This document shows, piece by piece, positions 1-7,246 of a stretch of 13,899 nt of DNA. Below the pieces are notes generated by a model. That model saw nothing but the letters and a program-made list of their open reading frames with translations. It had not been told where the DNA came from and ran no database searches. The stretch is taken from NCBI GenBank assembly GCA_003567055.1, contig PXAW01000241.1:1-13899 (forward strand). The letters are read 5' to 3'. The DNA is from Hyphomicrobiales bacterium (GTDB lineage Bacteria; Pseudomonadota; Alphaproteobacteria; Rhizobiales; Beijerinckiaceae). Position 1 is the stretch's first letter; every line of letters begins with the position of its first letter. Position numbers and translations under genes: made by a program.

Positions 1-1091
1 ATCAGATATTCGCGCGCAAACAACCGCACGGCGGCATCCGTCGTGATGAAATCGATGAAGAACGGCCCGGCCAGCCAGAACACGGCCATGGCGAAGAATC
101 CGAGGCCGAGGCTCCACTGGACGGCGATGGCGACGGAGCGGCGAAAGGCGTGGCGGTTGCGCGCGCCATAGGCCTGCCCGCCCATCGCCTCCGCTGCGGT
201 GGCGGTGCCGTCGAGGAAATAGGCGCCGAGCGTGAACATCTTGTAGAGCACCGAATTGGCCGCGAGCGTGACATCGCCGGCCCGCGCGCCGATGGCGGCG
301 AAGCTCGCGAAGGCCACGATCAGCGCCATGGTGCGGATCATGATGTCGCCATTCACCGCCAGCATGCGCTTCATCGCCGCCGGTTGCAGCGTCTCCGCGA
401 GCGGAATCCGCAAGGGATTCGAGCCGAGCCGGCGCAGCACGAGCAGGCCGAGCCCCGCCGCGATCGCCTCCGCCGCGAGCGTGCCGATGGCCGCCCCGGC
501 TACCCCCATCTCGAGCCCGACCACGAGCAGGATGGTGAGCGCGATATTGATCAGGTTGAGCCCGACCTGCAGCGCGAAGCCGAGATCGGTGCGACCGCGC
601 CCGATCATCGAGCCGAGGATCGCATAATTCGCCAGCGTGAAGGGCGCGGCCCAGATGCGGATATAGAAATACAAGGCCAGCGCCGCATTCACCTCCGCGC
701 TCGCGCCCATCATCTGCAAGGCGATCAGCCCGATCGGCCATTGCAGCGCGATCAGCACCAGCCCGATCAGGATGGCGACGGCGATGGCGCGCGCGAGCGC
801 CCGGTCGATCTCGCGATCATCCCCGGCGCCGCTCGCCTGGGCGGTGAGGCCGGCGGTGCCCATGCGCAGGGCGCCGAAGCTCCAGAACAGAAAATCGAAG
901 ATCACCCCGCCCAGCGCCACGGCGCCGAGCAGCGCCGCATCGCCGAGGCGCCCGATCACGGTCATGTCGACGAGGCCGAGCAGCGGCGTCGTCATATGCG
1001 AGAGCGTCATCGGCACGGCGATGACGAGCATGCGCCGATGCGAGACATCGACCCGGCGCACCGGGCCCTCGCCGGGGGAGACCGTATTCAT
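1..1091 (-). CDS. MATE-family (DinF-like) efflux transporter, 3' end cut by window edge
   Basis: This is an inner-membrane multidrug/toxin extrusion (MATE) transporter, a family that exports organic cations or drugs in exchange for Na+ or H+. Reading inward from the ATG at 1091 gives 363 codons without a stop to the window edge. The N-terminal part carries the MATE/DinF signature (PMTLSHMTTPLLGLVDMTVI, then GRLGD). It continues through many hydrophobic helices, with short polar loops such as GSMIGRGRTDLGF, and a second half-repeat beginning near MKRMLAVNGDIMIRT. MATE proteins are usually about 440-460 residues, so roughly 80-100 C-terminal residues are missing, which is only truncation by the window. 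The start lies 13 bp after the stop of the small membrane protein gene upstream, so the two are probably co-transcribed. The SD is weak (GAGCGG). The family is clear; the substrate cannot be told, and a role in the SOS response like E. coli DinF is not implied. Confidence 0.9.
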   Translation of the reverse strand, partial: MNTVSPGEGPVRRVDVSHRRMLVIAVPMTLSHMTTPLLGLVDMTVIGRLGDAALLGAVALGGVIFDFLFWSFGALRMGTAGLTAQASGAGDDREIDRALARAIAVAILIGLVLIALQWPIGLIALQMMGASAEVNAALALYFYIRIWAAPFTLANYAILGSMIGRGRTDLGFALQVGLNLINIALTILLVVGLEMGVAGAAIGTLAAEAIAAGLGLLVLRRLGSNPLRIPLAETLQPAAMKRMLAVNGDIMIRTMALIVAFASFAAIGARAGDVTLAANSVLYKMFTLGAYFLDGTATAAEAMGGQAYGARNRHAFRRSVAIAVQWSLGLGFFAMAVFWLAGPFFIDFITTDAAVRLFAREYL

Positions 1092-1104
1092 GCGTGAAAG
1101 CCGC

Positions 1105-1377
1105 TCAGCGCCCGCGTATCATGGCGAGGAGCCGCACCACGATCCAGATCGGGATGACGATCATGGCGCCGTAGACGAGCCACATGCCCAGCGTGCCGAA
1201 AGCCTCGAAGCCCATGTTCCACAGCGCTTCGAACATCCCGACGACGTTTTCGAAAAGCCGTTCTGGCGTGAGCCCGAGCATCGCCATGAAAGCGCCGACC
1301 AGAAGCGAGAGGAAGGCCAGGCGCACCAGCACGCCGCCTACCGAACCGCCGATCACCCGCCGAAATCCGCCTGCCAT
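1105..1377 (-). CDS. Small integral membrane protein, DUF6460-like
   Basis: This is a 90-residue protein of unknown function. It begins MAGGFRRVIGGSVGGVLVRL and has two hydrophobic segments, at about residues 16-35 (LVRLAFLSLLVGAFMAMLGL) and 61-85 (LGMWLVYGAMIVIPIWIVVR). Between them is a short amphipathic stretch rich in Phe and Trp (ENVVGMFEALWNMGFEAFG). This layout and the IWNMGF/ALWNMGF-type centre match my memory of the alphaproteobacterial DUF6460 family. The frame stays open upstream to 1572, but I chose the ATG at 1377. It follows an SD-like GGGACGG, and the extension would translate the 15-bp tandem repeats as Pro/Cys-rich sequence. It probably forms an operon with the MATE transporter 13 bp downstream. 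No function is assigned. Confidence 0.75.
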   Translation of the reverse strand: MAGGFRRVIGGSVGGVLVRLAFLSLLVGAFMAMLGLTPERLFENVVGMFEALWNMGFEAFGTLGMWLVYGAMIVIPIWIVVRLLAMIRGR

Positions 1378-1436
1378 CGCCTGCCCGTCCCTGCTCTGTC
1401 GCGCTGGCCCCGTCTTGACCCGATCCGCCGCTCTTT

Positions 1437-1474
1437 GCAAGGGGCAGGTTGGCAAGGGGCAGGTTGGCAAGGGG
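1437..1474. repeat. 15-bp direct tandem repeat, about 2.5 copies
   Basis: The unit gcaaggggcaggttg occurs at 1437-1451 and 1452-1466, followed by a partial third copy (gcaagggg) at 1467-1474. It lies in the 224-bp spacer between the divergent DUF6460-like gene and the GST gene, about 60 bp upstream of the former's start. It is probably a slippage-prone microrepeat, though the position would also allow a regulatory role. Confidence 0.85.
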
Positions 1475-1542
1475 AGGGGTGACATGCGTGATCCGCGCAT
1501 ATGGTGATGCGGGTGCAAGCTTTGGAAAAACCACGCCACCGC

Positions 1543-1596
1543 TTGGCCGGTCTGGCCTGTGCGCGTAACCATGCTCAGGCAAAATCATTCGGGAGG
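1543..1596 (+). promoter_or_regulatory. Putative promoter and strong ribosome binding site of the GST gene
   Basis: A possible -35 (TTGGCC, 1543-1548) and -10 (TAACCA, 1566-1571) are separated by 17 bp. They match sigma-70 only loosely, so the promoter part is weak. The SD GGAGG at 1592-1596, five bases before the ATG at 1602, is convincing and fixes the start. The rest of the 1378-1601 spacer holds the tandem repeat and nothing else I can identify. Confidence 0.35.
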
Positions 1597-1601
1597 AAAC
1601 C

Positions 1602-2204
1602 ATGATCCTGCGCTCGTCGCCCCCATCACCCTTCGGTCGCAAGGTGAAGATCGCCGCTTCCGTGCTCGGTCTCACTGACCGCATCACCACCGAGGATGCC
1701 GATACCACCGACCCCTCCGACGCCCTGCGCCAGCAGAACCCGCTCGGCAAGATCCCGGTTCTCGTCGCTGATGACGGCAACTGCTATTACGATTCACGCG
1801 TGATCGTGGAATATCTCGATCATCTGGCAGGCGGCGGCAGGCTGCACCCTGCCGGTGAGGCCCGTTTCCCGGTCCTGCGTCTGCAAGCGCTCGCCGACGG
1901 GCTGATGGATGCCAATATCCTCATCCTCTATGAGGGCCGCTGGCGCGATGCTTCCCGTCATGAGCCGAAATGGCTCGAACACCAGAAGGGCAAGGTCGCC
2001 CGGGCCCTCGACGCGCTCGCAGCCGAGGCGGAAGGCTTCACCGGGCGCATCGATGTCGGCACCATCGCCGTCGCCTGCGCGCTCGGCCATATGGATCTGC
2101 GCTTCGAAGGGGCCTATCGCAAGAGCCATCCGGCACTCGACCGCTTCATGACCTGGTTCGAGGGCGAGGTTCCGGCTTTCGAGAAGACGAAGGTCACGGC
2201 CTGA
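1602..2204 (+). CDS. Glutathione S-transferase family protein, YibF-like
   Basis: This 200-residue cytosolic protein of the GST superfamily has the usual family length. Residues about 1-78 form the thioredoxin-fold domain. It shows Ser5/Ser6/Ser9 near the expected catalytic position (SSPPSPFGRKVKI), the cis-proline in GKIPVLV (Pro52), and the glutathione gamma-glutamyl-binding pair Asp64-Ser65 (YYDSRVIVEYL). Residues about 85-200 are the helical domain. It carries QALADGLMDANILILYEGR and TIAVACALGHMDLRFEG, which resemble E. coli YibF. YibF-type proteins bind glutathione but have poorly known substrates, so no reaction is assigned. The gene stands alone, transcribed towards rpsD, and has its own strong SD. 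The ATG at 1602 is well supported. Confidence 0.9.
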   Translation: MILRSSPPSPFGRKVKIAASVLGLTDRITTEDADTTDPSDALRQQNPLGKIPVLVADDGNCYYDSRVIVEYLDHLAGGGRLHPAGEARFPVLRLQALADGLMDANILILYEGRWRDASRHEPKWLEHQKGKVARALDALAAEAEGFTGRIDVGTIAVACALGHMDLRFEGAYRKSHPALDRFMTWFEGEVPAFEKTKVTA

Positions 2205-2217
2205 GCCGCGCCTGACG

Positions 2218-2243
2218 AAAAAGGGCCGCCCTGAGGGCGGCCC
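2218..2243 (-). terminator. Intrinsic terminator of rpsD
   Basis: A perfect 9-bp GC stem (2223-2231 with 2235-2243) has a 3-base loop. On the minus strand it is followed by five T (complement of A at 2218-2222), the form expected after rpsD, whose stop is at 2271. On the plus strand the hairpin lies 18 bp after the GST stop but has no T tract there. It may therefore terminate the GST transcript weakly as well. Confidence 0.85.
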
Positions 2244-2270
2244 GATCGTTTGCGGCGCGATCGCGAGGGA

Positions 2271-2888
2271 TCAGCGCGAATAGAACTCGATCACGAGATT
2301 GGGTTCCATCTGGACGGCATACGGCACTTCCGACAGGGTCGGGATGCGGGTGTAGGTCGCCTTCATCTTGGAATGATCCGCATCGATGTAGTCGGGCACG
2401 TCGCGCTCGGCGAGCTGCACCGATTCGAGCAGGATCACCAGCTGCTTCGAGCTGTCCTTGACCTCGACCACGTCACCGGGCTTGACCAGGAAGCTCGGGA
2501 TGTTCGTGCGGCGGCCGTTCACGAGGATATGGCCGTGATTGACGAACTGGCGCGCTGCGAAGGGGGTCGGCGCGAATTTCGCGCGATAGACCACCGCATC
2601 GAGACGGCGCTCGAGCAGACCGATCAGGTTCTCGCCGGAATCGCCGCGCTGGCGCGTCGCTTCCGCGTAGTAGCGGCGGAACTGCTTCTCGGTAATGTTG
2701 CCGTAATAGCCCTTGAGCTTCTGCTTGGCGCGCAGCTGCGTGCCGAAGTCGGAGAGCTTGCCCTTGCGGCGCTGGCCGTGCTGGCCGGGGCCGTATTCAC
2801 GGCGGTTGACGGGGCTCTTGGGGCGGCCCCAGATGTTCTGGCCCATGCGGCGATCGATTTTGTACTTCGCCTGAATGCGCTTCGACAT
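2271..2888 (-). CDS. rpsD: 30S ribosomal protein S4
   Basis: Ribosomal protein S4 is a primary 16S rRNA binder that nucleates assembly of the 30S body and helps decoding accuracy. It has 205 residues, the normal size. The N-terminal S4 domain (about 1-90) includes the conserved [15 protein letters not shown] and [10 protein letters not shown] segments. The S4 RNA-binding fold follows at about 95-157 ([40 protein letters not shown]), and the C-terminus [11 protein letters not shown] is typical. The protein has no cysteine, so it is the zinc-independent form. The ATG at 2888 has an SD-like GAGGA nine bases upstream. The gene stands alone rather than in the alpha operon (rpsM-rpsK-rpsD-rpoA) of enterobacteria, which is normal in alphaproteobacteria. 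Confidence 0.98.
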   Translation of the reverse strand: MSKRIQAKYKIDRRMGQNIWGRPKSPVNRREYGPGQHGQRRKGKLSDFGTQLRAKQKLKGYYGNITEKQFRRYYAEATRQRGDSGENLIGLLERRLDAVVYRAKFAPTPFAARQFVNHGHILVNGRRTNIPSFLVKPGDVVEVKDSSKQLVILLESVQLAERDVPDYIDADHSKMKATYTRIPTLSEVPYAVQMEPNLVIEFYSR

Positions 2889-3232
2889 AGTCGCGTGTCC
2901 TCAGATCTGCGTTTTTCGTTTGCGAGGAACGCGCCCTCCTCTTCTCGCACGATGCCCGAAAGGGCGTTGTGGAGACGACAGGCCGTCATGCGCGCGAGGG
3001 CGCCGGACGATCCACGGGTGCGTCAACAGACACGCGGGCCGTTTCCGACCCGCGTGTCGGAGTGTCTTTGCCGGCTCGGTGAGGCAAAGTCAACGAAAAT
3101 AAGCATGATGGCGGCCCGGATTGCGGCCTGACCCGGCGGATTTCCGCTATACGGTGACGCTATGGAATCCAGGGTAATATTGTCACAAGGTTTTCGGTTT
3201 ATGTTCACCATGAAAGAAGAGGGGACCGGACT
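2889..3232. promoter_or_regulatory. Divergent intergenic region with two adjacent inverted repeats (rpsD / receiver gene)
   Basis: This 344-bp spacer must hold the rpsD promoter (minus) and that of the receiver gene (plus). It contains a perfect 10-bp inverted repeat (3029-3038 with 3049-3058, 10-base spacer). Seven bases further on is a perfect 7-bp inverted repeat (3066-3072 with 3083-3089, again a 10-base spacer). Neither is followed by a T tract on either strand, so they do not look like terminators. A minus-strand TTGACT (3088-3093) overlaps the second repeat and could be the rpsD -35 box, but no good -10 follows it. Apart from these and the element at 3153-3180, I see nothing else in the spacer. 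Confidence 0.5.
3153..3180 (+). promoter_or_regulatory. Putative promoter of the tandem-receiver gene
   Basis: A good -10-like hexamer TAATAT (3175-3180) lies 16 bp after a weak -35-like GGTGAC (3153-3158), in a locally AT-richer stretch. Transcription would start near 3187, leaving a leader of about 45 bases before the GTG start at 3233. The call rests on the -10 box alone. Confidence 0.35.
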
Positions 3233-4102
3233 GTGAATACGACGCCCGCGCAGCGCGCTTCGCAACCAGGCGAAGGGGCGCCACGCTTGCATGTGATGAT
3301 CGCGGATGCGGATCCGCAGCAACGCGAGCACCTCGCCGAAGCAGTGCGCGCCGCGGCGCCGCACGCGCGGATCAGTTTTGCGGAAAAAGGCGATGAAGCT
3401 GCGGCGGCAATCGTGCGATTGCGCCCGGATGTGCTGTTCATCAACGTGAAACTGCCGGAAATGAGCGGGGCGGAAGCCGTGGTCATGGCGAAGCACGAGA
3501 AGGTCACGCCGATCACGATCCTGTTGTCGGACAATATCCTCAGCCGCTGGGTCGCGCTCGCGACGGAACTCGACGCGTATGAATTCCTCAAGCATCCCTA
3601 CGACCCCAAGCATATTGCCGGGCTCATCGCGGCCATCGAGCGGATGCGCACGAAAATGCGTGTGCTGCTGGTGGAAAGCTCGGAGGCGATCCGGGCCCTG
3701 ATGCACAAGTTGCTTCGCCAGTCCCGCTTCGATCTGGAGCTCGACGACACGGATTCGGGGACACATGCCCTGAAGCTGATGGGCAGCGCGCGATACGACG
3801 TCGCTCTCATCGATCTGCATCTCGCGGATATGGACGGGCTCGAAACCGCCTGCAAGCTCAAGGACGAGGCGCCCGACACGCGGCTCGTGCTGATGTCGCC
3901 ACCCGGCTCCGAGAAGATCGAGGCCGCCTCCGGCCATTTCGGCTTCAACAGTTTCCTGCAAAAACCCTTCTATGCCCACCATATCGAGGACGTGCTGCAC
4001 GAGATCTTCCAGTTGCGCCGTCCCTATCTGCTCAACGCGATCGGTCGGGTGCATGCCCGCCGCCAGAAGCAGGAAGAGGAGCGGCGCGCGCGCAAGCGCT
4101 GA
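3233..4102 (+). CDS. Tandem-receiver (REC-REC) protein without output domain; first receiver degenerate
   Basis: This 289-residue cytosolic signalling protein has two CheY-like receiver domains, at about residues 19-138 and 142-262, and a short Arg/Glu-rich tail (RRQKQEEERRARKR). The first receiver has Asp25 and Asp27 of the acidic pocket. However, the expected phospho-acceptor Asp is Asn71 (DVLFINVKLPEMSG), and the conserved Lys before the Pro is His121 (EFLKHPY). The second keeps the acceptor Asp194 (ALIDLHLADMDG), Ser222 and Lys244 (FLQKPF), but its acidic pair is Glu148-Ser149 rather than Asp-Asp. No DNA-binding, cyclase or enzymatic domain is present. The start is GTG at 3233 with SD GAGGGG (about 3219-3224). 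No histidine kinase is adjacent, so the partner is unknown. It could act as a phosphate sink, an adaptor or a single-domain-type regulator. The domain call is firm; the function is inference. Confidence 0.88.
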   Translation: MNTTPAQRASQPGEGAPRLHVMIADADPQQREHLAEAVRAAAPHARISFAEKGDEAAAAIVRLRPDVLFINVKLPEMSGAEAVVMAKHEKVTPITILLSDNILSRWVALATELDAYEFLKHPYDPKHIAGLIAAIERMRTKMRVLLVESSEAIRALMHKLLRQSRFDLELDDTDSGTHALKLMGSARYDVALIDLHLADMDGLETACKLKDEAPDTRLVLMSPPGSEKIEAASGHFGFNSFLQKPFYAHHIEDVLHEIFQLRRPYLLNAIGRVHARRQKQEEERRARKR

Positions 4103-4126
4103 TGCGCCCCCGGGGCAGGGCGCATC
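4101..4126. terminator. GC-rich hairpin between convergent genes, possible bidirectional terminator
   Basis: A perfect 9-bp stem (4101-4109 with 4118-4126) has an 8-base loop. It begins inside the stop codon of the receiver gene and lies 30 bp beyond the stop of the EF-hand gene on the other strand. There is no clear T tract on either side. A terminator role is therefore inferred from position and the strong stem only. Confidence 0.45.
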
Positions 4127-4156
4127 ATGATTGCCGATGATTGTCGTGGAGCGCCC

Positions 4157-5671
4157 TCATTCCTCGTCGGGACAATCCTCGAGGGCCTGCATCGGGAGAT
4201 GCGGGAATTCCGGCTCCTGATAGGCGGCAATGGCGAGGCGGCGCAGATTGAGCGCTTCCTGCGCATCGAGATGGCCGTCGCCGTCACGGTCGGCCAGCGC
4301 GAAGACGCCCTTGAACATCTCCCGATCGAAGGCGCCGGTCTTGTCGAGGAACATGGCGCGATCCGCAGGGGTCAGGCCGAGAACGGGTGCGAAGCGGTCC
4401 CACTCCTCCTGGGAAAGTCCATTGCCGTCGGCGTCATGCTCATCGAGGGTCGCCACGAATTCGGAATATGACAGACGCTGGTCGAAGCCGGCAGCCTCCC
4501 GGAAGCTCTGGATCACGGTCGGATCATTGCCGTTGAGCCTGCGGCGAAGTTCGAGGATTTCGGCGGGTTCGAGCTTGCCGTCGCCATTGGCGTCACCGGC
4601 CTGGAGCAGAAAGGCGAGGGCGTCGATGTCGCCGCGCCCCGTGGCGCCCAGCAGATGGCGGTGATCATCGGGGCCGAGATTGAGCAAAGGCGCGAATGCG
4701 GCCCATTCCTCCTCGTTCAGACGCCCGTCACCATCGGCATCGAACATGCGCGCTGCACCGATGACCTCGTCGATTCCCGCGCGCCAGTCGGCGCCGGCGA
4801 TGTCGCGGAAGGTGCCCGGTCGATCGAGGGCGAAACCGGTCAGCGCGCGGGCATTGTCCGGGCCGATATCAAGGGAGAACATCAGCCCGTTGCGCATCGC
4901 GGTCTCCGGAGCATAGTGATCATCCATGCCGATCAGGATCTTGCCGCGTCCGGCATCGACGAACTGATCCGCATGGTCATGACCATCGACATTGGTCTGC
5001 AGACCCTGGCCCTGGTTGCCGGTGGTGTGGAAAAGCTTGTTGCCGTATTCGCCGTTGACCGGGTTCATCGCTCCGTGCGGATCGACATGGACGAGGTTCA
5101 TGCCGCCGGGATGCTCGGTGAAGAGGTTGGCCGGCTCGCCCAGCGCGTTGACGAGGGCGAAATGCCCGTCCTCACGCTCCAGCAGCGCCTTGGAGATGCT
5201 GTTGCGCACGGCGTTGGGCAGGATCGCGAAGCCGATCTGGTCGCCGGCCTCGAGGTCGAAATCGAGCCGTGAGCGCCCCGGCAGCAGCGCGCCGCCGGCC
5301 CCGTCCGCGACGGCCTCGGGGAACAACAGGCGCGTGTCGCGGATCGTCCCGTCCTGATCCAGGCGGTACATGACCAGCGTGTTGCGATAATCGCTCTGGT
5401 TGTTCTCGAATGTCAGGCTCGCACGGTGTGGATGGGTGATGCTGATGACATTCGCGCGGTTGAACACGTCATGCGCCGAGCCGAATAACGGGGAGGGCGG
5501 GGGGGCGACCAGCGGGGCGGCAGCGTTGCCTGCCTGACCGGCTTGTGTCGCCTGGATCATATTGGCGACCTGACCCGCAGCGGTGAGCGCGAAAGTATTC
5601 GCGTCACTGGCCTGATGGTTGGTGGAGGTGGGGATATGGGCCGTGGTCGAAATCGCGGATACGTTGTTCAT
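4157..5671 (-). CDS. DUF4114-like domain protein with four EF-hand calcium-binding motifs
   Basis: This is a 504-residue protein of unknown function. Residues 1-65 are Ala/Thr/Gln-rich with no signal peptide or membrane segment. Residues about 75-270 resemble DUF4114, with DYRNTLVMYRLDQDGTI, LLFPEAV, LEAGDQIGFAI and a closing LMFSLDIG. The rest holds EF-hand loops at 311-322 (DADGDGRLNEEE), 360-371 (DANGDGKLEPAE), 413-423 (DADGNGLSQEE, one residue short) and 461-472 (DRDGDGHLDAQE). The first pair plus linker is repeated as the second pair with a period of about 102 residues: EEWAAFAPLLNLGPDD matches EEWDRFAPVLGLTPAD. The protein is acidic with one cysteine near the C-terminus. DUF4114 proteins are often surface or secreted. 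With no Sec signal, export by a type I system is possible but unproven, and no RTX repeats are seen. The ATG at 5671 is preceded by a GGAGA SD. It lies 161 bp downstream of lpd, probably with its own promoter. Confidence 0.82.
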   Translation of the reverse strand: MNNVSAISTTAHIPTSTNHQASDANTFALTAAGQVANMIQATQAGQAGNAAAPLVAPPPSPLFGSAHDVFNRANVISITHPHRASLTFENNQSDYRNTLVMYRLDQDGTIRDTRLLFPEAVADGAGGALLPGRSRLDFDLEAGDQIGFAILPNAVRNSISKALLEREDGHFALVNALGEPANLFTEHPGGMNLVHVDPHGAMNPVNGEYGNKLFHTTGNQGQGLQTNVDGHDHADQFVDAGRGKILIGMDDHYAPETAMRNGLMFSLDIGPDNARALTGFALDRPGTFRDIAGADWRAGIDEVIGAARMFDADGDGRLNEEEWAAFAPLLNLGPDDHRHLLGATGRGDIDALAFLLQAGDANGDGKLEPAEILELRRRLNGNDPTVIQSFREAAGFDQRLSYSEFVATLDEHDADGNGLSQEEWDRFAPVLGLTPADRAMFLDKTGAFDREMFKGVFALADRDGDGHLDAQEALNLRRLAIAAYQEPEFPHLPMQALEDCPDEE

Positions 5672-5741
5672 CGCTGCAATCTCCGAAATCAGAAGTTGAA
5701 GCGATCATACCCATGCCCGGTCTTGGCGCGACCCTAAACAA

Positions 5742-5757
5742 ATATTAAGTTTAATAT
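5742..5757. promoter_or_regulatory. AT-rich 16-bp palindrome upstream of the EF-hand gene
   Basis: The arms ATATTAA (5742-5748) and TTAATAT (5751-5757) form a near-perfect palindrome made only of A/T except for one G in the centre. It stands out in GC-rich DNA, 71 bp upstream of the EF-hand protein's start. Position and symmetry suggest an operator for a dimeric regulator or an AT-rich promoter element. A possible minus-strand -10 (TATGAT) lies nearer the gene but lacks a good -35. Confidence 0.45.
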
Positions 5758-5778
5758 CTCTGATTGTTTTTGATGGAT

Positions 5779-5820
5779 ATGCGCGGATCAATAATAGCGC
5801 ATTATTATCAATCCGCGCAT
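5779..5820. repeat. 42-bp imperfect palindrome between lpd and the EF-hand gene
   Basis: The outer arms ATGCGCGGAT (5779-5788) and ATCCGCGCAT (5811-5820) are perfect complements. After two mismatched pairs, a second AT-rich stem follows (5791-5797 with 5802-5808, counting one G-T pair). About 17 of 21 positions pair. Transcribed on the minus strand it lies 12 bp beyond the lpd stop but has no following T tract. It may be a factor-dependent terminator or 3'-end stabiliser for the suc operon, or an operator for the EF-hand gene. Confidence 0.6.
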
Positions 5821-5832
5821 CCATGTTTTACA

Positions 5833-7233
5833 TCACATATGCAATGCACGCTTGTCTACTGCAAGGGCTGCTTCCTTAACCGCTTCTGATAGAGTCGGGT
5901 GGGCATGGCAGGTGCGGGCGATATCCTCGGAGGAGGCGCCGAACTCCATGCCGACGGCAATTTCATGGATCAGATCGCCCGCTTCCGGCCCCACGATATG
6001 GGCGCCGAGCACGCGGTCGGTCTCCTTGTCGGCGAGGATCTTGACGAAACCGTCCGTCTGCAGATTGGCCTTGGCGCGGCCATTGGCGGTGAAGGGGAAC
6101 TTGCCGACGTTATAGGCCGTGCCCGCTTCCTTGAGCTCTTCCTCGGTCTTGCCGATCGAAGCCACCTCCGGATAGGTGTAGACCACGTTCGGGATGATGC
6201 CGTAATTCACGTGGCCCGCCTTCCCGGCGATGAGCTCGGCCAGGGCGACGCCCTCATCCTCGGCCTTGTGCGCCAGCATCGGGCCGGTGACGACATCGCC
6301 GATGGCGTAGATGCCGGCTACGTTGGTGGCGTAATGCGCGTCGATGGCGACACGCCCGCGCTCATCCAGCGTCACGCCGGCTTCCTCCAGGCCCAGCCCC
6401 TCCGTATAGGGCTTGCGGCCCACGGCGACGAGGACGATATCCGCCTCGATCGTCTCCGCATCGCCACCCTTTGCGGGCTCGACGGTGAGCTTGACGCCCT
6501 TGTCGGAGGCTTTCGCGCTGGTCACCTTGGAGCCGAGCTTGAAGGCCATGCCCTGCTTTTGCAGCATGCGCTGGAACTGCTTGGCGACATCGCCGTCCAT
6601 GCCGGCGAGGATGCGGTCGAGGAATTCCACCACCGTGACCTCGGCGCCCAGCCGGCGCCAGACCGAGCCCATTTCGAGACCGATCACACCGCCGCCGATC
6701 ACCACCATCTTTTTCGGCACTTCCGCGAGATCGAGCGCGCCGGTCGAGGAGACGATACGCTTCTCGTCGATCTCGATCCCGGGCAGGCTGACCACATCGG
6801 AGCCGGTGGCGATGACGATGTTCTTCGTCTCGATCTCCTGGGTCTTGCCGTCCTCACCCGTCACCGAGACCTTGCCGGCGGCGAGGATCTTGCCGGTGCC
6901 GTGGAAGGCGTCGATCTTGTTTTTCTTGAGCAGGAATTCGATGCCCTTGGTATTGCCCTCGATCGCATCGTTCTTGTGGGCGAGCATCGCCTTGAGATCG
7001 AGCTTGGGCTTGCCGACATCGATTCCCAGCGTCTTGAAATGCGTCCCCGCCTCCTCGAACATGTGCGAGGCGTGCAGGAGCGCCTTGGAGGGGATGCAGC
7101 CGACATTCAGGCAGGTGCCGCCATGGGCCGCACGCTTTTCGATGACGGCAGTCTTCATGCCCAGCTGCGCCGCGCGGATGGCGCAGACATAGCCGCCGGG
7201 GCCGGTGCCGATGATGACGAGATCGTAGGTCAT
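5833..7233 (-). CDS. lpd: Dihydrolipoyl dehydrogenase (E3 of 2-oxoglutarate dehydrogenase)
   Basis: This flavoenzyme reoxidises dihydrolipoamide on E2 with NAD+ as the last step of the 2-oxoglutarate dehydrogenase cycle. It may also serve other 2-oxoacid dehydrogenases. At 466 residues it has the full family length. The FAD-binding motif GTGPGG is at 9-14, and the redox disulfide is Cys41/Cys46 ([16 protein letters not shown]). The NAD-binding motif [11 protein letters not shown] lies near residues 180-190, and the second FAD motif [20 protein letters not shown] near 310-330. The catalytic dyad is His445/Glu450 (HPTLSE) in the dimerisation domain. It is the last gene of the suc cluster. The start follows the pentapeptide-protein stop by 13 bp and has a GAGG SD, so co-transcription with sucB is likely despite the two intervening genes. 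Confidence 0.97.
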   Translation of the reverse strand: MTYDLVIIGTGPGGYVCAIRAAQLGMKTAVIEKRAAHGGTCLNVGCIPSKALLHASHMFEEAGTHFKTLGIDVGKPKLDLKAMLAHKNDAIEGNTKGIEFLLKKNKIDAFHGTGKILAAGKVSVTGEDGKTQEIETKNIVIATGSDVVSLPGIEIDEKRIVSSTGALDLAEVPKKMVVIGGGVIGLEMGSVWRRLGAEVTVVEFLDRILAGMDGDVAKQFQRMLQKQGMAFKLGSKVTSAKASDKGVKLTVEPAKGGDAETIEADIVLVAVGRKPYTEGLGLEEAGVTLDERGRVAIDAHYATNVAGIYAIGDVVTGPMLAHKAEDEGVALAELIAGKAGHVNYGIIPNVVYTYPEVASIGKTEEELKEAGTAYNVGKFPFTANGRAKANLQTDGFVKILADKETDRVLGAHIVGPEAGDLIHEIAVGMEFGASSEDIARTCHAHPTLSEAVKEAALAVDKRALHM

Positions 7234-7246
7234 GCAATTTGCCTCG

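Noticed and set aside
150..1097. A 315-codon plus-strand frame over the MATE gene
   Set aside because: The peptide is Arg/His/Asp-rich shadow sequence. The minus-strand frame encodes a clear multi-helix MATE transporter.
1088..1780. A 230-codon minus-strand frame overlapping the DUF6460-like gene and part of the GST gene
   Set aside because: It crosses two better-supported genes in the wrong frames and has Arg/His-rich composition without a domain.
3029..3058. The 10-bp inverted repeat as a rho-independent terminator
   Set aside because: No T tract follows on either strand, and it lies between divergent genes where no transcript is expected to end.
3023..4054. A 343-codon minus-strand frame opposite the tandem-receiver gene
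   Set aside because: The plus-strand frame has two receiver domains, an SD and a sensible start. The opposite frame has no recognisable domain.
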